From Promethearchaeia archaeon (GTDB taxonomy: Archaea; Asgardarchaeota; Lokiarchaeia; Sigyniarchaeales; SOKP01): a DNA stretch of 64,000 bases. The translations under genes were made by a program, and so were the position numbers. Where the stretch lies: assembly GCA_029856145.1 (NCBI GenBank), contig JAHQWK010000008.1, positions 124,001-188,000 on the forward strand, given 5' to 3'. Shown piece by piece: positions 10,285-19,886 of the stretch. The notes beneath the pieces were generated by a model that did no database searches, had not been told where the DNA came from, and saw only the letters and a list, made by a program, of their open reading frames with translations. The stretch's first letter is position 1; each line of letters starts with the position of its first letter.

Positions 10285-11328
10285 ATGAGCTCATTAGAAA
10301 CTCCCCTACAAGAAAAATTTGTATTAAAGAAAAAGCTCTGTATCTTAGGAGGAACTGAAAATTATAAGGATGAGTTTCAAAAAAAGTTGAGTTCTAATAG
10401 TCTACCAATCGAAAATAAACGAAATATTGGTGTAAACATAAGTAAGGTTGATTTTTTCTTTAAAAAAAATGAAAAATTTGAATTTCTTTTATGGAATATT
10501 GATTGTAGACAACCAAGGTCCTATTTACGAACAATTTTTTATAATGGGGCTGAAGCTATTATAATATTTATTTCAGAAACAAAAGTGGATCAAATTCTAC
10601 TCTACTTTAAAGAAATTCAAGCTCGGATTTCATCAATAACCATTGTATTTTGTATAATCCTTGAACAACACACTAGAGATGACATAATTAATAAATATTT
10701 TAAGAATGATGAATTTAATTCAATGATTAAATCAAATAACGTCCAGATTAATGAAATTTTTGAGGATTCAGAAATTCTAAATCAAATTTGTTTAATTTCA
10801 TTGAAGAGAACTAAATATAAAGAATTAGAAAATACTTATTTCATAGACTTTATTCCTTTACCTCTCCTTTTTGAGAATGATGAGATTACGGATGAATGTA
10901 GTGATTATTATGAACCTGAGACTCGTAATATAAATATCAACATAACCATAAATACAGAACAATTGATTAAGTATATTTTGAAATTAAAGCTGAATGTAAA
11001 TTTTGAATCTGAGAATTGGATTAAAGTTAAAAATAAAAAACTCGGTATATTTTCAATTTATCTTAAAAATGGTAATGTGTATTATTATCCTAAAGTTTGT
11101 GAGAGATGTAAGGATCATACATGCCTGAAACTCAAAAAATCTCCATTTTTTATTTGCATTGAATTAGGAGAATCAGAAGGGTGGACTAATATTAATGGAT
11201 TTGACCAACCTGAACTCCTTATCTTAACAAAAATTTTTGCCTTGATAGAAGGTAACGAAAATAATTTACCAAGATCAGTATTAAAGCAAATTAAAAGTAT
11301 TAACATATGTGAGAAAGGTAGAAAATAA
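10285..11328 (+). CDS. Degenerate Ras/Rab-like pseudo-GTPase with extra C-terminal domain
   Basis: GTPase-like layout (KLCILGGTENYKDEF ... IGVNIS ... FLLWNIDCRQPRSYLRTIFYNGAEAIIIFIS) but P-loop Gly and Ser/Thr and the DxxG Asp and Gly are replaced; about 150-aa extension with CERCKDHTC. Confidence 0.55.
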   Translation: MSSLETPLQEKFVLKKKLCILGGTENYKDEFQKKLSSNSLPIENKRNIGVNISKVDFFFKKNEKFEFLLWNIDCRQPRSYLRTIFYNGAEAIIIFISETKVDQILLYFKEIQARISSITIVFCIILEQHTRDDIINKYFKNDEFNSMIKSNNVQINEIFEDSEILNQICLISLKRTKYKELENTYFIDFIPLPLLFENDEITDECSDYYEPETRNININITINTEQLIKYILKLKLNVNFESENWIKVKNKKLGIFSIYLKNGNVYYYPKVCERCKDHTCLKLKKSPFFICIELGESEGWTNINGFDQPELLILTKIFALIEGNENNLPRSVLKQIKSINICEKGRK

Positions 11329-11331
11329 AAA

Positions 11332-11754
11332 ATGACAGCAGTATTAAAAACTTTTGAGTTAAAAACAAAAGCTTATTGTGATATTATCAATATAACTGAA
11401 CAAGTTCAACAATGCATAAACAAAAGTGGTATAAACGATGGAATCATAAATGTCCATGTAGCTGGGTCCACAGGTGCAATTTCAACTGTAGAGTATGAAC
11501 CAGGACTTGTAAAGCATGACATCAAGCAGCTGCTAGAAAAATTAATACCGTATGACGAAGATTATGCTCATCATAAAACTTGGCATGATTATAATGGAGC
11601 TGGACATTTAAGGAGTTTTCTAATTAAAACCTCCCAAGTTTTTCCATTTAAAAATCAAAAATTGATTTTAGGAACTTGGCAGCAAATTATTTTTATTGAA
11701 TGTGATGAACGAGCCAGATCCAGAAAAATATACTGTACGATTGTTGGCGACTAA
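11332..11754 (+). CDS. YjbQ family protein
   Basis: HVAGSTGAISTVEYEPGL, YAHHKTWHDYNGAGHLRSFLI, LGTWQQIIFIECDERARSRK. Confidence 0.93.
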   Translation: MTAVLKTFELKTKAYCDIINITEQVQQCINKSGINDGIINVHVAGSTGAISTVEYEPGLVKHDIKQLLEKLIPYDEDYAHHKTWHDYNGAGHLRSFLIKTSQVFPFKNQKLILGTWQQIIFIECDERARSRKIYCTIVGD

Positions 11755-11790
11755 GAATTTCAGAGTATTTTAAAAAAAATAAAAAGTTTA

Positions 11791-12030
11791 TTATTTTGGC
11801 TTAGCGTTTTTTATTAAATTATCCAATTCTGTTATTATTATTTGGTATTTATCTCGAATCCGAATTTTCTCGAATTTATTTGTAAGACCCATGACTGATT
11901 GATCAAACTGATTTACTTTTTGAGTAAATACAGGGATTTTCTTAAGTGTTTTATATGTGTTTTCTTTTAGACTAATCTGATATTCTAAATTTTGTAAAAA
12001 TTTATTTTCTATTTCTATCAAATACATCAT
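11791..12030 (-). CDS. Hypothetical short coiled-coil protein
   Basis: 79-aa ORF, not overlapped by another gene. Confidence 0.4.
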   Translation of the reverse strand: MMYLIEIENKFLQNLEYQISLKENTYKTLKKIPVFTQKVNQFDQSVMGLTNKFEKIRIRDKYQIIITELDNLIKNAKPK

Positions 12031-12239
12031 CCTATTTCATAAATTATATTATTGAGTAAAATCAGTCCATCTGCTTTAAAAAATATAAATGTCATATAAA
12101 TATCATCGAAATTACTCTAAAATCACTATTCTTTTAGTGGTTTCTCTTAATAAATTGAAATTATAAACATAGGAATAATATTTAGATGAGATCTCGATAT
12201 TATATCGATCAATATACATTTTAGCGCAAAAATTCTAAC

Positions 12240-12551
12240 TTAAAAACTCTGTTTTACTAGGTTATACAAGAGGATGCCCAGCAATTCTCTTTGTTCTCTG
12301 ACAGTTCTAGCAATTCCGTTCAGGTTTATTATCATTGCTCCAAGACAAAGTATTCCCCCTGAAAACACGATAACCCATCCTAATGAAGGTTCACGGAGAG
12401 GAAAGTTATCCCATGCAAGTAAAAATCCAACAATTCCTATTATATACCAAAAAAGCATGAAAGAAAAATAACATTTAATCTTTCTATTACTGTATATATT
12501 TAACCTTCTAATTAGGATTTTAAATTTTATGATAAATTTTGAATTGGTCAT
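12240..12551 (-). CDS. Small membrane protein (two predicted TM helices)
   Basis: FSFMLFWYIIGIVGFLLAW and WVIVFSGGILCLGAMIINL hydrophobic segments. Confidence 0.5.
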   Translation of the reverse strand: MTNSKFIIKFKILIRRLNIYSNRKIKCYFSFMLFWYIIGIVGFLLAWDNFPLREPSLGWVIVFSGGILCLGAMIINLNGIARTVREQRELLGILLYNLVKQSF

Positions 12552-12670
12552 ATCTCTGAATTTAAATTATAAGGTATCAATTTAAACAAAAAAAAACCAA
12601 AGAGTTTTTTTTTTAAAAAGTTATAGTTAATTAGATTTTATAAAAAAAATATAATAAAAGACAAAAAATC

Positions 12671-13993
12671 ATGAATTTAAATGCAAATGAATTTATGAAA
12701 AAAATTCAACTTTTAATGTCTCAGGGGCAAGTTGAAGAGGCAATTGATTTACTTGAAGACTCTATAAAGTCCAACCCTAAGTTTGTTGAGAGATGGATGT
12801 TGCTTGCATCGATTTTTCGAGCTGTGGGGCGAATTGATAAGTCAATCGAGATTTGTAAAAAAGCCTCAGAGATTATACCTGACAATTCAATAATCTGGAA
12901 TAATCTTGGGCATCTATATATTGAGAAAAATCTTTATGAGGAAGCGATTGACCCAATTAAAAAAGCATTATCCATTGACTCTAAAAATGCGAGTGCGTGG
13001 TTTTCTCTTGGTCGAGTATATGTGTCGAAAGAGGATTATACCCAAGGTATTGAAGCTTTTGAAAAAGCGGTAAAAATCGCACCAAATCGAGTTGAATTAT
13101 GGAATGCTCTGGGATCAGCATTAGATGATAATAATCAGTATAAAGAATCAATCAGAGCCTATAAGAAAGCGTTAGAACTTCAACCGGATTCATTTAATAC
13201 TATGGTTGGTTTAGGTATGGTCTATGCAAATGCTGGAGATTTTAAGGACGCAATAAAGACTTATGAAAAATGTTTAAAAGTTGAACCTGATAACGAAGTG
13301 TTATGGTTTCAACTTGGTAAGGCACTTTCAGGTGCGGGGAAATTAGATGACGCAGTTAGGGCAATCAAGGAGGGATTAGCTCTCAATCCTAGTATTGTTC
13401 AAGCATGGATGGATCTCCACGATGTATATGAAAAGAAAGGAGAACAAGAGCTTGCAATTGAAGCCATGAGAAAAGCTATGGTAACGGGAAAAGTGGATAT
13501 TGCATTCGCAGGTAGTGAAGAAGAAGCAATATCCAAAATTGGTGAATGGGGTCAAGAGCAAAAAAACAAGGAAACTGAGCTTGATTCAATGGTAGAAAGA
13601 CGATTATTCCCTTCTTGGTCATTTAAGGTCCCACCAGATTTTGAAGAGCGTCCAGACGGAAACAGAACTCAGTTGATTTCGCCTGATGGAGAAAGATGCA
13701 TTACAACAAGTGCATTAACTTTTGGAGAACAAGCACTCCCTGAAATTATTGCTGATATTGGCAGACAATATGAACAAGCGGGATTTAAAAAAAGATTTGA
13801 TATAAAATACAAGGATTACACCGGTTTTGTCTTTGAAAATGACCAGTACGCTCATATGGGTACTTTTGTAATACAAAGGGCAATGGCTGCACCTTCAGGA
13901 GTCCTTATGTTGACATTCTCTGTCGCCGACACAAAAGAAAATAAAGATTGGGCTTTGCTTGTAATTAATACAGTGAAGTATTACAAAAACTAA
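12671..13993 (+). CDS. TPR-repeat protein with uncharacterised C-terminal domain
   Basis: Multiple TPR units (e.g. NASAWFSLGRVYVSKEDYTQGIEAFEKAVKIAPN); about 135-aa C-terminal alpha/beta domain. Confidence 0.9.
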   Translation: MNLNANEFMKKIQLLMSQGQVEEAIDLLEDSIKSNPKFVERWMLLASIFRAVGRIDKSIEICKKASEIIPDNSIIWNNLGHLYIEKNLYEEAIDPIKKALSIDSKNASAWFSLGRVYVSKEDYTQGIEAFEKAVKIAPNRVELWNALGSALDDNNQYKESIRAYKKALELQPDSFNTMVGLGMVYANAGDFKDAIKTYEKCLKVEPDNEVLWFQLGKALSGAGKLDDAVRAIKEGLALNPSIVQAWMDLHDVYEKKGEQELAIEAMRKAMVTGKVDIAFAGSEEEAISKIGEWGQEQKNKETELDSMVERRLFPSWSFKVPPDFEERPDGNRTQLISPDGERCITTSALTFGEQALPEIIADIGRQYEQAGFKKRFDIKYKDYTGFVFENDQYAHMGTFVIQRAMAAPSGVLMLTFSVADTKENKDWALLVINTVKYYKN

Positions 13994-14053
13994 TGAGGTT
14001 TCAAGACTCAAAGTAAGACAGAACAATGAATTAAAAGTTTATAATCATATTTC

Positions 14054-16810
14054 ATGTTTAGTATGGAAGAAAATATCTTAAAATGTAAAAATTGTGGTTC
14101 TACGGATATTTTACAAACTATTGAAGGATTTGTGTGTAGAAGCTGTGGAATACTCTGGAATGATGATATGGAATATAGCAAACTTACTAAACCGAAAGAG
14201 TTTAAAGTTAACGATTATCTAAGTTTAAAGTTAGAGGGTAATAGTACCAATATCTATGTTAAAGGAAGATTATTCCAACAGTGCAAATTTCTCTTATTGA
14301 ATATACCTATTGATGAGATAACATCGTTTGATGCTGTTGAATCGATCGATGAAGCAGCAGATAAGTTGGATCGCTCATTAGAAAACCCTTCAAGTAATTT
14401 TATGATCCCTCCTGAAACGGAATTCTGGGGTCACTGTTCAAATCTACAAGTCTGGTATGAAAATAATTACGATACACGTTTAATCCATAGTAATTTGGCA
14501 TTTCCTTTATTGAAAAGACTAGTGGAAGCCGGGGATGTGAATGCTAAGAAAGTCTCTAAAGAGGAGATTGTTAACCGATATATCGAAGGAAATGAAACAG
14601 TTCAAACCTATTTAATGGAGCAAGGCTATTTAACCAATCTAGAAAGTGAAGAACTCAAATTATTAGCCATGGAATTATTCGGAAAAGAGAATTATACTGG
14701 TTTGGCTCTCTTTAACATAAACACTATTCAACATATTAGGTTTAGAAAAGATGAAGTAATAGACTTAATTTTTGATTCGAATTATGAATTTAAAAGTTGG
14801 ATAAATAAATTCTTAAAAGAAAGACTTAATGCTGGATTATTCATTCATAGATTATTATTATCTTTATTTACTACTAGCCTGAATAAAACCGATGAGTTTA
14901 CAAAGAACTTATATAAAAATGGTTTTAAGAAATGTTTTCTCCAAGCTGATAATAGAACAAAGTTAGAGTTAGCCTATAGGGCAGAATTACAGATCTTTGA
15001 TAATAAAGAGAGAGAACACCTTCTTAATTTTATAGATTTTGAGGTAATAAATGAATATCAACCAGAAGAAGCACTCCATATATTAAGTCATTTTGTATAT
15101 TATGAGTCGACTAAAGCTAGAAAAGTCCTTCACGAAAAGATAAAAAAGTATTTTGAAAATAAAAATAAGGCTATGATACGACATATAATTGAATGTAAAT
15201 ATATACAATACTTAGAGCCTCGTGAATTAGATTTTTTAATAGAAAATTTTGATTACACAATTATAACTGAACAGGAAGTAAGAAAACCTTTTGAAGATGA
15301 AGCGTATAAGCAATTAGGAATCTTAGGTAATTTTGGATATTCTAAGGCAAATCAGATTCTTAAGGAAGAATTTTTGAAAAGATTTAAAGAGGATCAGCTT
15401 AAGGGAGTTGATTTCTTAAGGGGATATCTAAGTCATTTAAAAAGAACTGAGTTAGAAGATTTTTTAAAAGATTTAGATTATACCACAATCCTCAATCAAG
15501 ATTTTTCACATACTTTCAATATATTAAGCACATTAGAGGAAATGGGGATTCAGAAAGCAAGAAGAATATACAAGCAATTATATGGATCCCGTCCACTAGT
15601 TAAACTTTTTTCCTCTATGGATACCAGCAAACAGGAGAGCATTTATGAAAAAAAGTTAGAATTAATACGAAGTATTTTACCTCCCTTAGAATACACTTTT
15701 CTACAAGAGCTTCAGTTACTAATTGACGAGAAAATTCAAATTTTTATAGATCCAAGAATTAGTAATTCTCCTTCCATTGTAATTAAGCAAAAGAAAATTT
15801 CACAAATAAGGATGGAGAGACAAAATATAGAAGTAATACCGAAATCTATTAGAAATTTAAAATCTTTGAAAATTTTAAATCTCAATTACAATCGATTGAA
15901 AGCCCTACCTGAAGAAATTGGTGAAATAACCTTTCTTGAGGATCTTTTGCTAATGGACAATTCAATCACAGGATTACCCGAGACAATGGGAAAGTTAGTT
16001 CATTTACGGTATTTAGATTTGACGAGGAATAAACTAGATTCCCTACCTCGTTCGATTACAAAGCTTAAAAAATTAGAATATTTAAATTTAAATTTCAACA
16101 ACTTTCGAAACATGCCTAAAATTATTGGGAAATTAGAATCTCTAAAGTATCTTTTTTTTGATTATAATCAATTACATAATTTGCCTAACATTTTTCATAA
16201 ATTAGGAAATTTAAAACGAATTGACCTGCAAGGGAATAGATTAAAGACAATACCTGGGGCATTACTAAAATTAAATTCTATTAAGAAGATATCTTTATCC
16301 AAGGAGTTTTTAGATATGAAGACCATTAATCTGCTTGAGTCAATAAAAAAGGAGTATTCTAAATTTGTGAAAGAAGCGGATAGAAAACCTTCAATCTGGA
16401 GTATGCTATGGGAGGAACCCATGGTAAAACCCTTAAATATTTTGTTTGATAAATACATTCTTCGATTTTTTTATGAATGGGGGGGATTTACCAACATTTT
16501 TTGGTCTTACAATGATGAAACTATCACTAAATATGGATATCCTGCTAGACTATACAGTTTACCTTTATCTTCTGATATAATAGATAAATTTAGGTCTCTT
16601 TCTATGAAGTGGCAAAAAATAAATAGATTTTTCATGTATAAAGAAAAATATAATATTGGCTCAAATCTTGAAGTCGAAGCAATGGAGAAGGAACTAGAGG
16701 TATTAAAAAATGAGACTAAAGATACATTTTTAAAGGCGATAAAGCAATTAGGGCCTAATTTTCAGGTTAAGTTCCAAATGGAAGGATATGGACTTCCATA
16801 TGAGAGATAA
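14054..16810 (+). CDS. Zinc-ribbon / leucine-rich-repeat protein
   Basis: N-term CKNCGSTDIL...CRSCGILW; tandem LRRs LKSLKILNLNYNRLKALPEEIGEITFLEDLLLMDNSITGLPETMGKL... Confidence 0.9.
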   Translation: MFSMEENILKCKNCGSTDILQTIEGFVCRSCGILWNDDMEYSKLTKPKEFKVNDYLSLKLEGNSTNIYVKGRLFQQCKFLLLNIPIDEITSFDAVESIDEAADKLDRSLENPSSNFMIPPETEFWGHCSNLQVWYENNYDTRLIHSNLAFPLLKRLVEAGDVNAKKVSKEEIVNRYIEGNETVQTYLMEQGYLTNLESEELKLLAMELFGKENYTGLALFNINTIQHIRFRKDEVIDLIFDSNYEFKSWINKFLKERLNAGLFIHRLLLSLFTTSLNKTDEFTKNLYKNGFKKCFLQADNRTKLELAYRAELQIFDNKEREHLLNFIDFEVINEYQPEEALHILSHFVYYESTKARKVLHEKIKKYFENKNKAMIRHIIECKYIQYLEPRELDFLIENFDYTIITEQEVRKPFEDEAYKQLGILGNFGYSKANQILKEEFLKRFKEDQLKGVDFLRGYLSHLKRTELEDFLKDLDYTTILNQDFSHTFNILSTLEEMGIQKARRIYKQLYGSRPLVKLFSSMDTSKQESIYEKKLELIRSILPPLEYTFLQELQLLIDEKIQIFIDPRISNSPSIVIKQKKISQIRMERQNIEVIPKSIRNLKSLKILNLNYNRLKALPEEIGEITFLEDLLLMDNSITGLPETMGKLVHLRYLDLTRNKLDSLPRSITKLKKLEYLNLNFNNFRNMPKIIGKLESLKYLFFDYNQLHNLPNIFHKLGNLKRIDLQGNRLKTIPGALLKLNSIKKISLSKEFLDMKTINLLESIKKEYSKFVKEADRKPSIWSMLWEEPMVKPLNILFDKYILRFFYEWGGFTNIFWSYNDETITKYGYPARLYSLPLSSDIIDKFRSLSMKWQKINRFFMYKEKYNIGSNLEVEAMEKELEVLKNETKDTFLKAIKQLGPNFQVKFQMEGYGLPYER

Positions 16811-17040
16811 AGAGCTTACACGGTTAGCATCTTGAATAACAAATAAATAGGTATTATAAATTAAGATCGCTTTTCATTCAAAAAAAAATAAGTGGATGAA
16901 ATTATAGAAATTACATTAAAATTGAAATAGAAATTGGATTTTGATGAGTGACGGTAAGCAAATAAATAAAGTAGATTTTTACATAAGTTAAAAAATATGG
17001 AATTTATTAATTTTATAATTAGAAAACTTAAGGATTAACA

Positions 17041-17964
17041 ATGGAAGGCTTATTAAAAATTATCGTGAGCGGGCTTGACAATGCAGGTAAGACATCAATC
17101 TTAACAGCTTTAGATAAAAAGTATGATTTTGCGAAAGATATCCTTCAGCTCAAGCCAACTATTAGAGTTGAGTATCATAAGATGAATTTCTTGCGCAGCA
17201 ATTGTGTGATATGGGACATGGGTGGCCAAGAAACATATCGTGAGATTTACATTAATTACCAAGATGTTTATTTTGATGCTACTGATTTACTTATCTATGT
17301 AATTGATATTCAAGATCCAGAACGATTTGATAATTCACTTGAATATTTAAATGCGATTTTAACCTTTTTCTCAGAAAGTGAAATGGACGTTCCAATAATC
17401 ATAACTTTTCATAAATATGATCCTGAATTAAAGGCTGATGAAGAGATCCTCGCAAATATTGAAAAATTAAGGGAAAAAATATTAAATGAATATCCTGATA
17501 TAAATATATTATTTCAGCAGTCGTCCATTTATGATATTATTTCTATTGTCCAGCTAGTTTCATATGGTCTTTCTGTGTTTGATAAAAAGTTTTTTGAACT
17601 TTCAGAATTATTGGAATATTATTTGGAAATTTTTAATAGTCAAGCTCTAATCGTATTTGATCGTAATGGGATCATTATTTCTGAATATTACAATGATATT
17701 GAACCAGAAGTCTATGTTGAGTTGTTAGATTCAATTAAAGAACATATCTTCTTACTTAAGCGGATGGAAGAGGAAAAAATTGAAGGAAATTTTGATTTTA
17801 CCTCAACTGAAGGTATACTCTTTTCCTATTTACTCAGAAAGAAAATAAAGAATGAAATGTTTTTCGTGTCAGCAGTACTTAGAGAACAGCAAAAAGAGAA
17901 TTTCTTTGAAAAATTCCCTGCTTTTCTTGATGATTTAGTTAAGATTTTAGAGCAAATAATATAA
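17041..17964 (+). CDS. Rag/Gtr-like small GTPase with C-terminal roadblock/longin-like domain
   Basis: G1 GLDNAGKTS, G3 WDMGGQE, G4 TFHKYD (Rag-type HKxD); C-term ALIVFDRNGIIISEYYNDIEPEVY resembles roadblock/longin strands. Confidence 0.85.
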   Translation: MEGLLKIIVSGLDNAGKTSILTALDKKYDFAKDILQLKPTIRVEYHKMNFLRSNCVIWDMGGQETYREIYINYQDVYFDATDLLIYVIDIQDPERFDNSLEYLNAILTFFSESEMDVPIIITFHKYDPELKADEEILANIEKLREKILNEYPDINILFQQSSIYDIISIVQLVSYGLSVFDKKFFELSELLEYYLEIFNSQALIVFDRNGIIISEYYNDIEPEVYVELLDSIKEHIFLLKRMEEEKIEGNFDFTSTEGILFSYLLRKKIKNEMFFVSAVLREQQKENFFEKFPAFLDDLVKILEQII

Positions 17965-17990
17965 ACTAAATTAAAGGGAAAAGAATAATA

Positions 17991-19091
17991 TTAATCTATA
18001 TTTAGAAGACTTCGAGCTTTATCTATTAGTTTTTCTTTTTTCTTTTTATGGCTTTTTATGAATTTTAATACTTTCTCAACACATTCTTGTTTATGATCAC
18101 CACACATCAATTCACCTTTAACACACATTTCAAAGTCCTTGGCTAATTTTTCATCATCTTCTTCAAAGTGATACATGAGTATCTTATAAATCATGCATTT
18201 CTGAGGTTCACCACCTAATTCCTTCTGTTCCTTAAGATTTTTTCTGCCACCAGTAAGCGCTCCTTTAACCTTCTTTTCAATTGATTCTAGCGATTCATTA
18301 AACGTGAAGTAACTGTTTGGATGCCTTTTAGCCATTTTTTCGGAACCATCAATTCCCGCTAATAGATAATGATAAGTAGCGCCTGGCAAGAAAAATTTCT
18401 TATAATTTCTTCTGGTTAAATCCCTAGTAAGACGAATATGAGGATCTTGATCTATTCCTACAGGTACAAGAGTCGGTTGAGGCCCTTCTCTTACTTGTGG
18501 AAGTATGATATCTCCTACTTGAACCAATGAGGAAATGTAAAGACCAAATGTTCGCTCACCATAAATTGCTTTTAACATATTCTGTGTGACTAACCTACTA
18601 ACCTTAAAACAAATATCTTTGACTTTTGGCTCTAGTGATTGTCTCCAAATATATGCTTTTTCTGGAGATGGGTCCAAACCGAGTGCTAATATATCTGCAA
18701 GATTATCTACCGCCGTTATTTCTGCTTCCTCCCATGGTATTCCATTGTCTTCCCAACTTTCAATATCTGCAATTCCATAATACGCTTTTCCTCCCATTTT
18801 CTGAAATTCTACGATCTCTAAGGCTGTAGTTGATGTTCCTAAATGAAATGGTCCAGAAGGTTTAATTCCGCTCATTACTGCCCATGGTTGACCTTTTTCT
18901 ATAGCCTTGAAAATAAGGCCTAAATCGCGATGTCCAAAAATGATTTTTCTTCTAATAAATCGATTCTCTATCATTTTTTGTCTAAGAGATTCTGATATTT
19001 CCTCGATCCCAAACTTTTTAATTAATCTAGTATAATCTTCTTCTTCGATTGCTGAGCCTCCCCAAGGATCTATTTTAAAATCGTCGACCAT
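17991..19091 (-). CDS. trpS: Tryptophanyl-tRNA synthetase
   Basis: GIKPSGPFHLGT, PVGIDQDPHIRLTRDL, SEKMAKRHPNSY (KMSKS-equivalent). Confidence 0.93.
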   Translation of the reverse strand: MVDDFKIDPWGGSAIEEEDYTRLIKKFGIEEISESLRQKMIENRFIRRKIIFGHRDLGLIFKAIEKGQPWAVMSGIKPSGPFHLGTSTTALEIVEFQKMGGKAYYGIADIESWEDNGIPWEEAEITAVDNLADILALGLDPSPEKAYIWRQSLEPKVKDICFKVSRLVTQNMLKAIYGERTFGLYISSLVQVGDIILPQVREGPQPTLVPVGIDQDPHIRLTRDLTRRNYKKFFLPGATYHYLLAGIDGSEKMAKRHPNSYFTFNESLESIEKKVKGALTGGRKNLKEQKELGGEPQKCMIYKILMYHFEEDDEKLAKDFEMCVKGELMCGDHKQECVEKVLKFIKSHKKKKEKLIDKARSLLNID

Positions 19092-19305
19092 GCTTTATTT
19101 CACTCTTTTCATATTTGTTGATATTAAAAATATATACAGAATAATAAATTTTGATACATTTGAATTAAGTTCCAAAAAGTCTATAAAAATTGATGTTAAA
19201 AAATTTTCAATGAAAGTTTTATAAAATGAAATTTTTCTAAACTTTTATATAGTTCTCAAAATAAAATATATTGATCGAACTTAAACTTCGTAATTATATT
19301 AAGGT

Positions 19306-19773
19306 TTGTTCTTAATGAAGAAAGAGAAAGCCCTGGACGAAATCGACCGGAATATACTCAGAATTTTGCAGGGAAATGCTAGAACATCCTATAGAGAGAT
19401 CCAAGATAAATTGGGCATTTCAATAGGAACTATTCACAATCGAATTTCGAAGTTAAAAAAGAATAGTGTGATTGAGGGATATACTTTACGCTTAAACAAT
19501 GAGAAATTGGGTTATAAATTAGCTTTCCTCATAAGAATCAATTGTGATGGTAAATTTACTGAGGAAATCTTAAATGACCTTACGCAAATTCCTGAAGTAT
19601 GTTCCATCTTTCATACAACTGGAGAACAGTCAGCAGCATTAATTTGTCGTTTCAAAGAAAGTGATGATGTCCATGAATTCATTCGAAATCTAAATCAAAA
19701 AGAATATATTACACGAACGAATTCAAATATGATTCTTAAAGAGTACAAAAACACTTCTTTCGTAGAAATTTAA
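19306..19773 (+). CDS. Lrp/AsnC-family transcriptional regulator (start probably ATG at 19315)
   Basis: LDEIDRNILRILQGNARTSYREIQDKLGISIGTIHNRISKL HTH followed by RAM-like domain. Confidence 0.92.
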   Translation: MFLMKKEKALDEIDRNILRILQGNARTSYREIQDKLGISIGTIHNRISKLKKNSVIEGYTLRLNNEKLGYKLAFLIRINCDGKFTEEILNDLTQIPEVCSIFHTTGEQSAALICRFKESDDVHEFIRNLNQKEYITRTNSNMILKEYKNTSFVEI

Positions 19774-19886
19774 ATTTTTTAATTAAAGTAATTTTATTTT
19801 TAATATTTCCATAAACTTTTTTTAATTTTGTGATTTAGAGATCTATATAAATAAAGTTTTAAAATTACATTAAAGAAGTGAAATAG

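Noticed and set aside
18300-18360. TrpS KMSKS variant (KMAKR) as a possible inactive synthetase
   Set aside because: Variation at this motif occurs among archaeal TrpRS and the HIGH-type and other motifs are intact.
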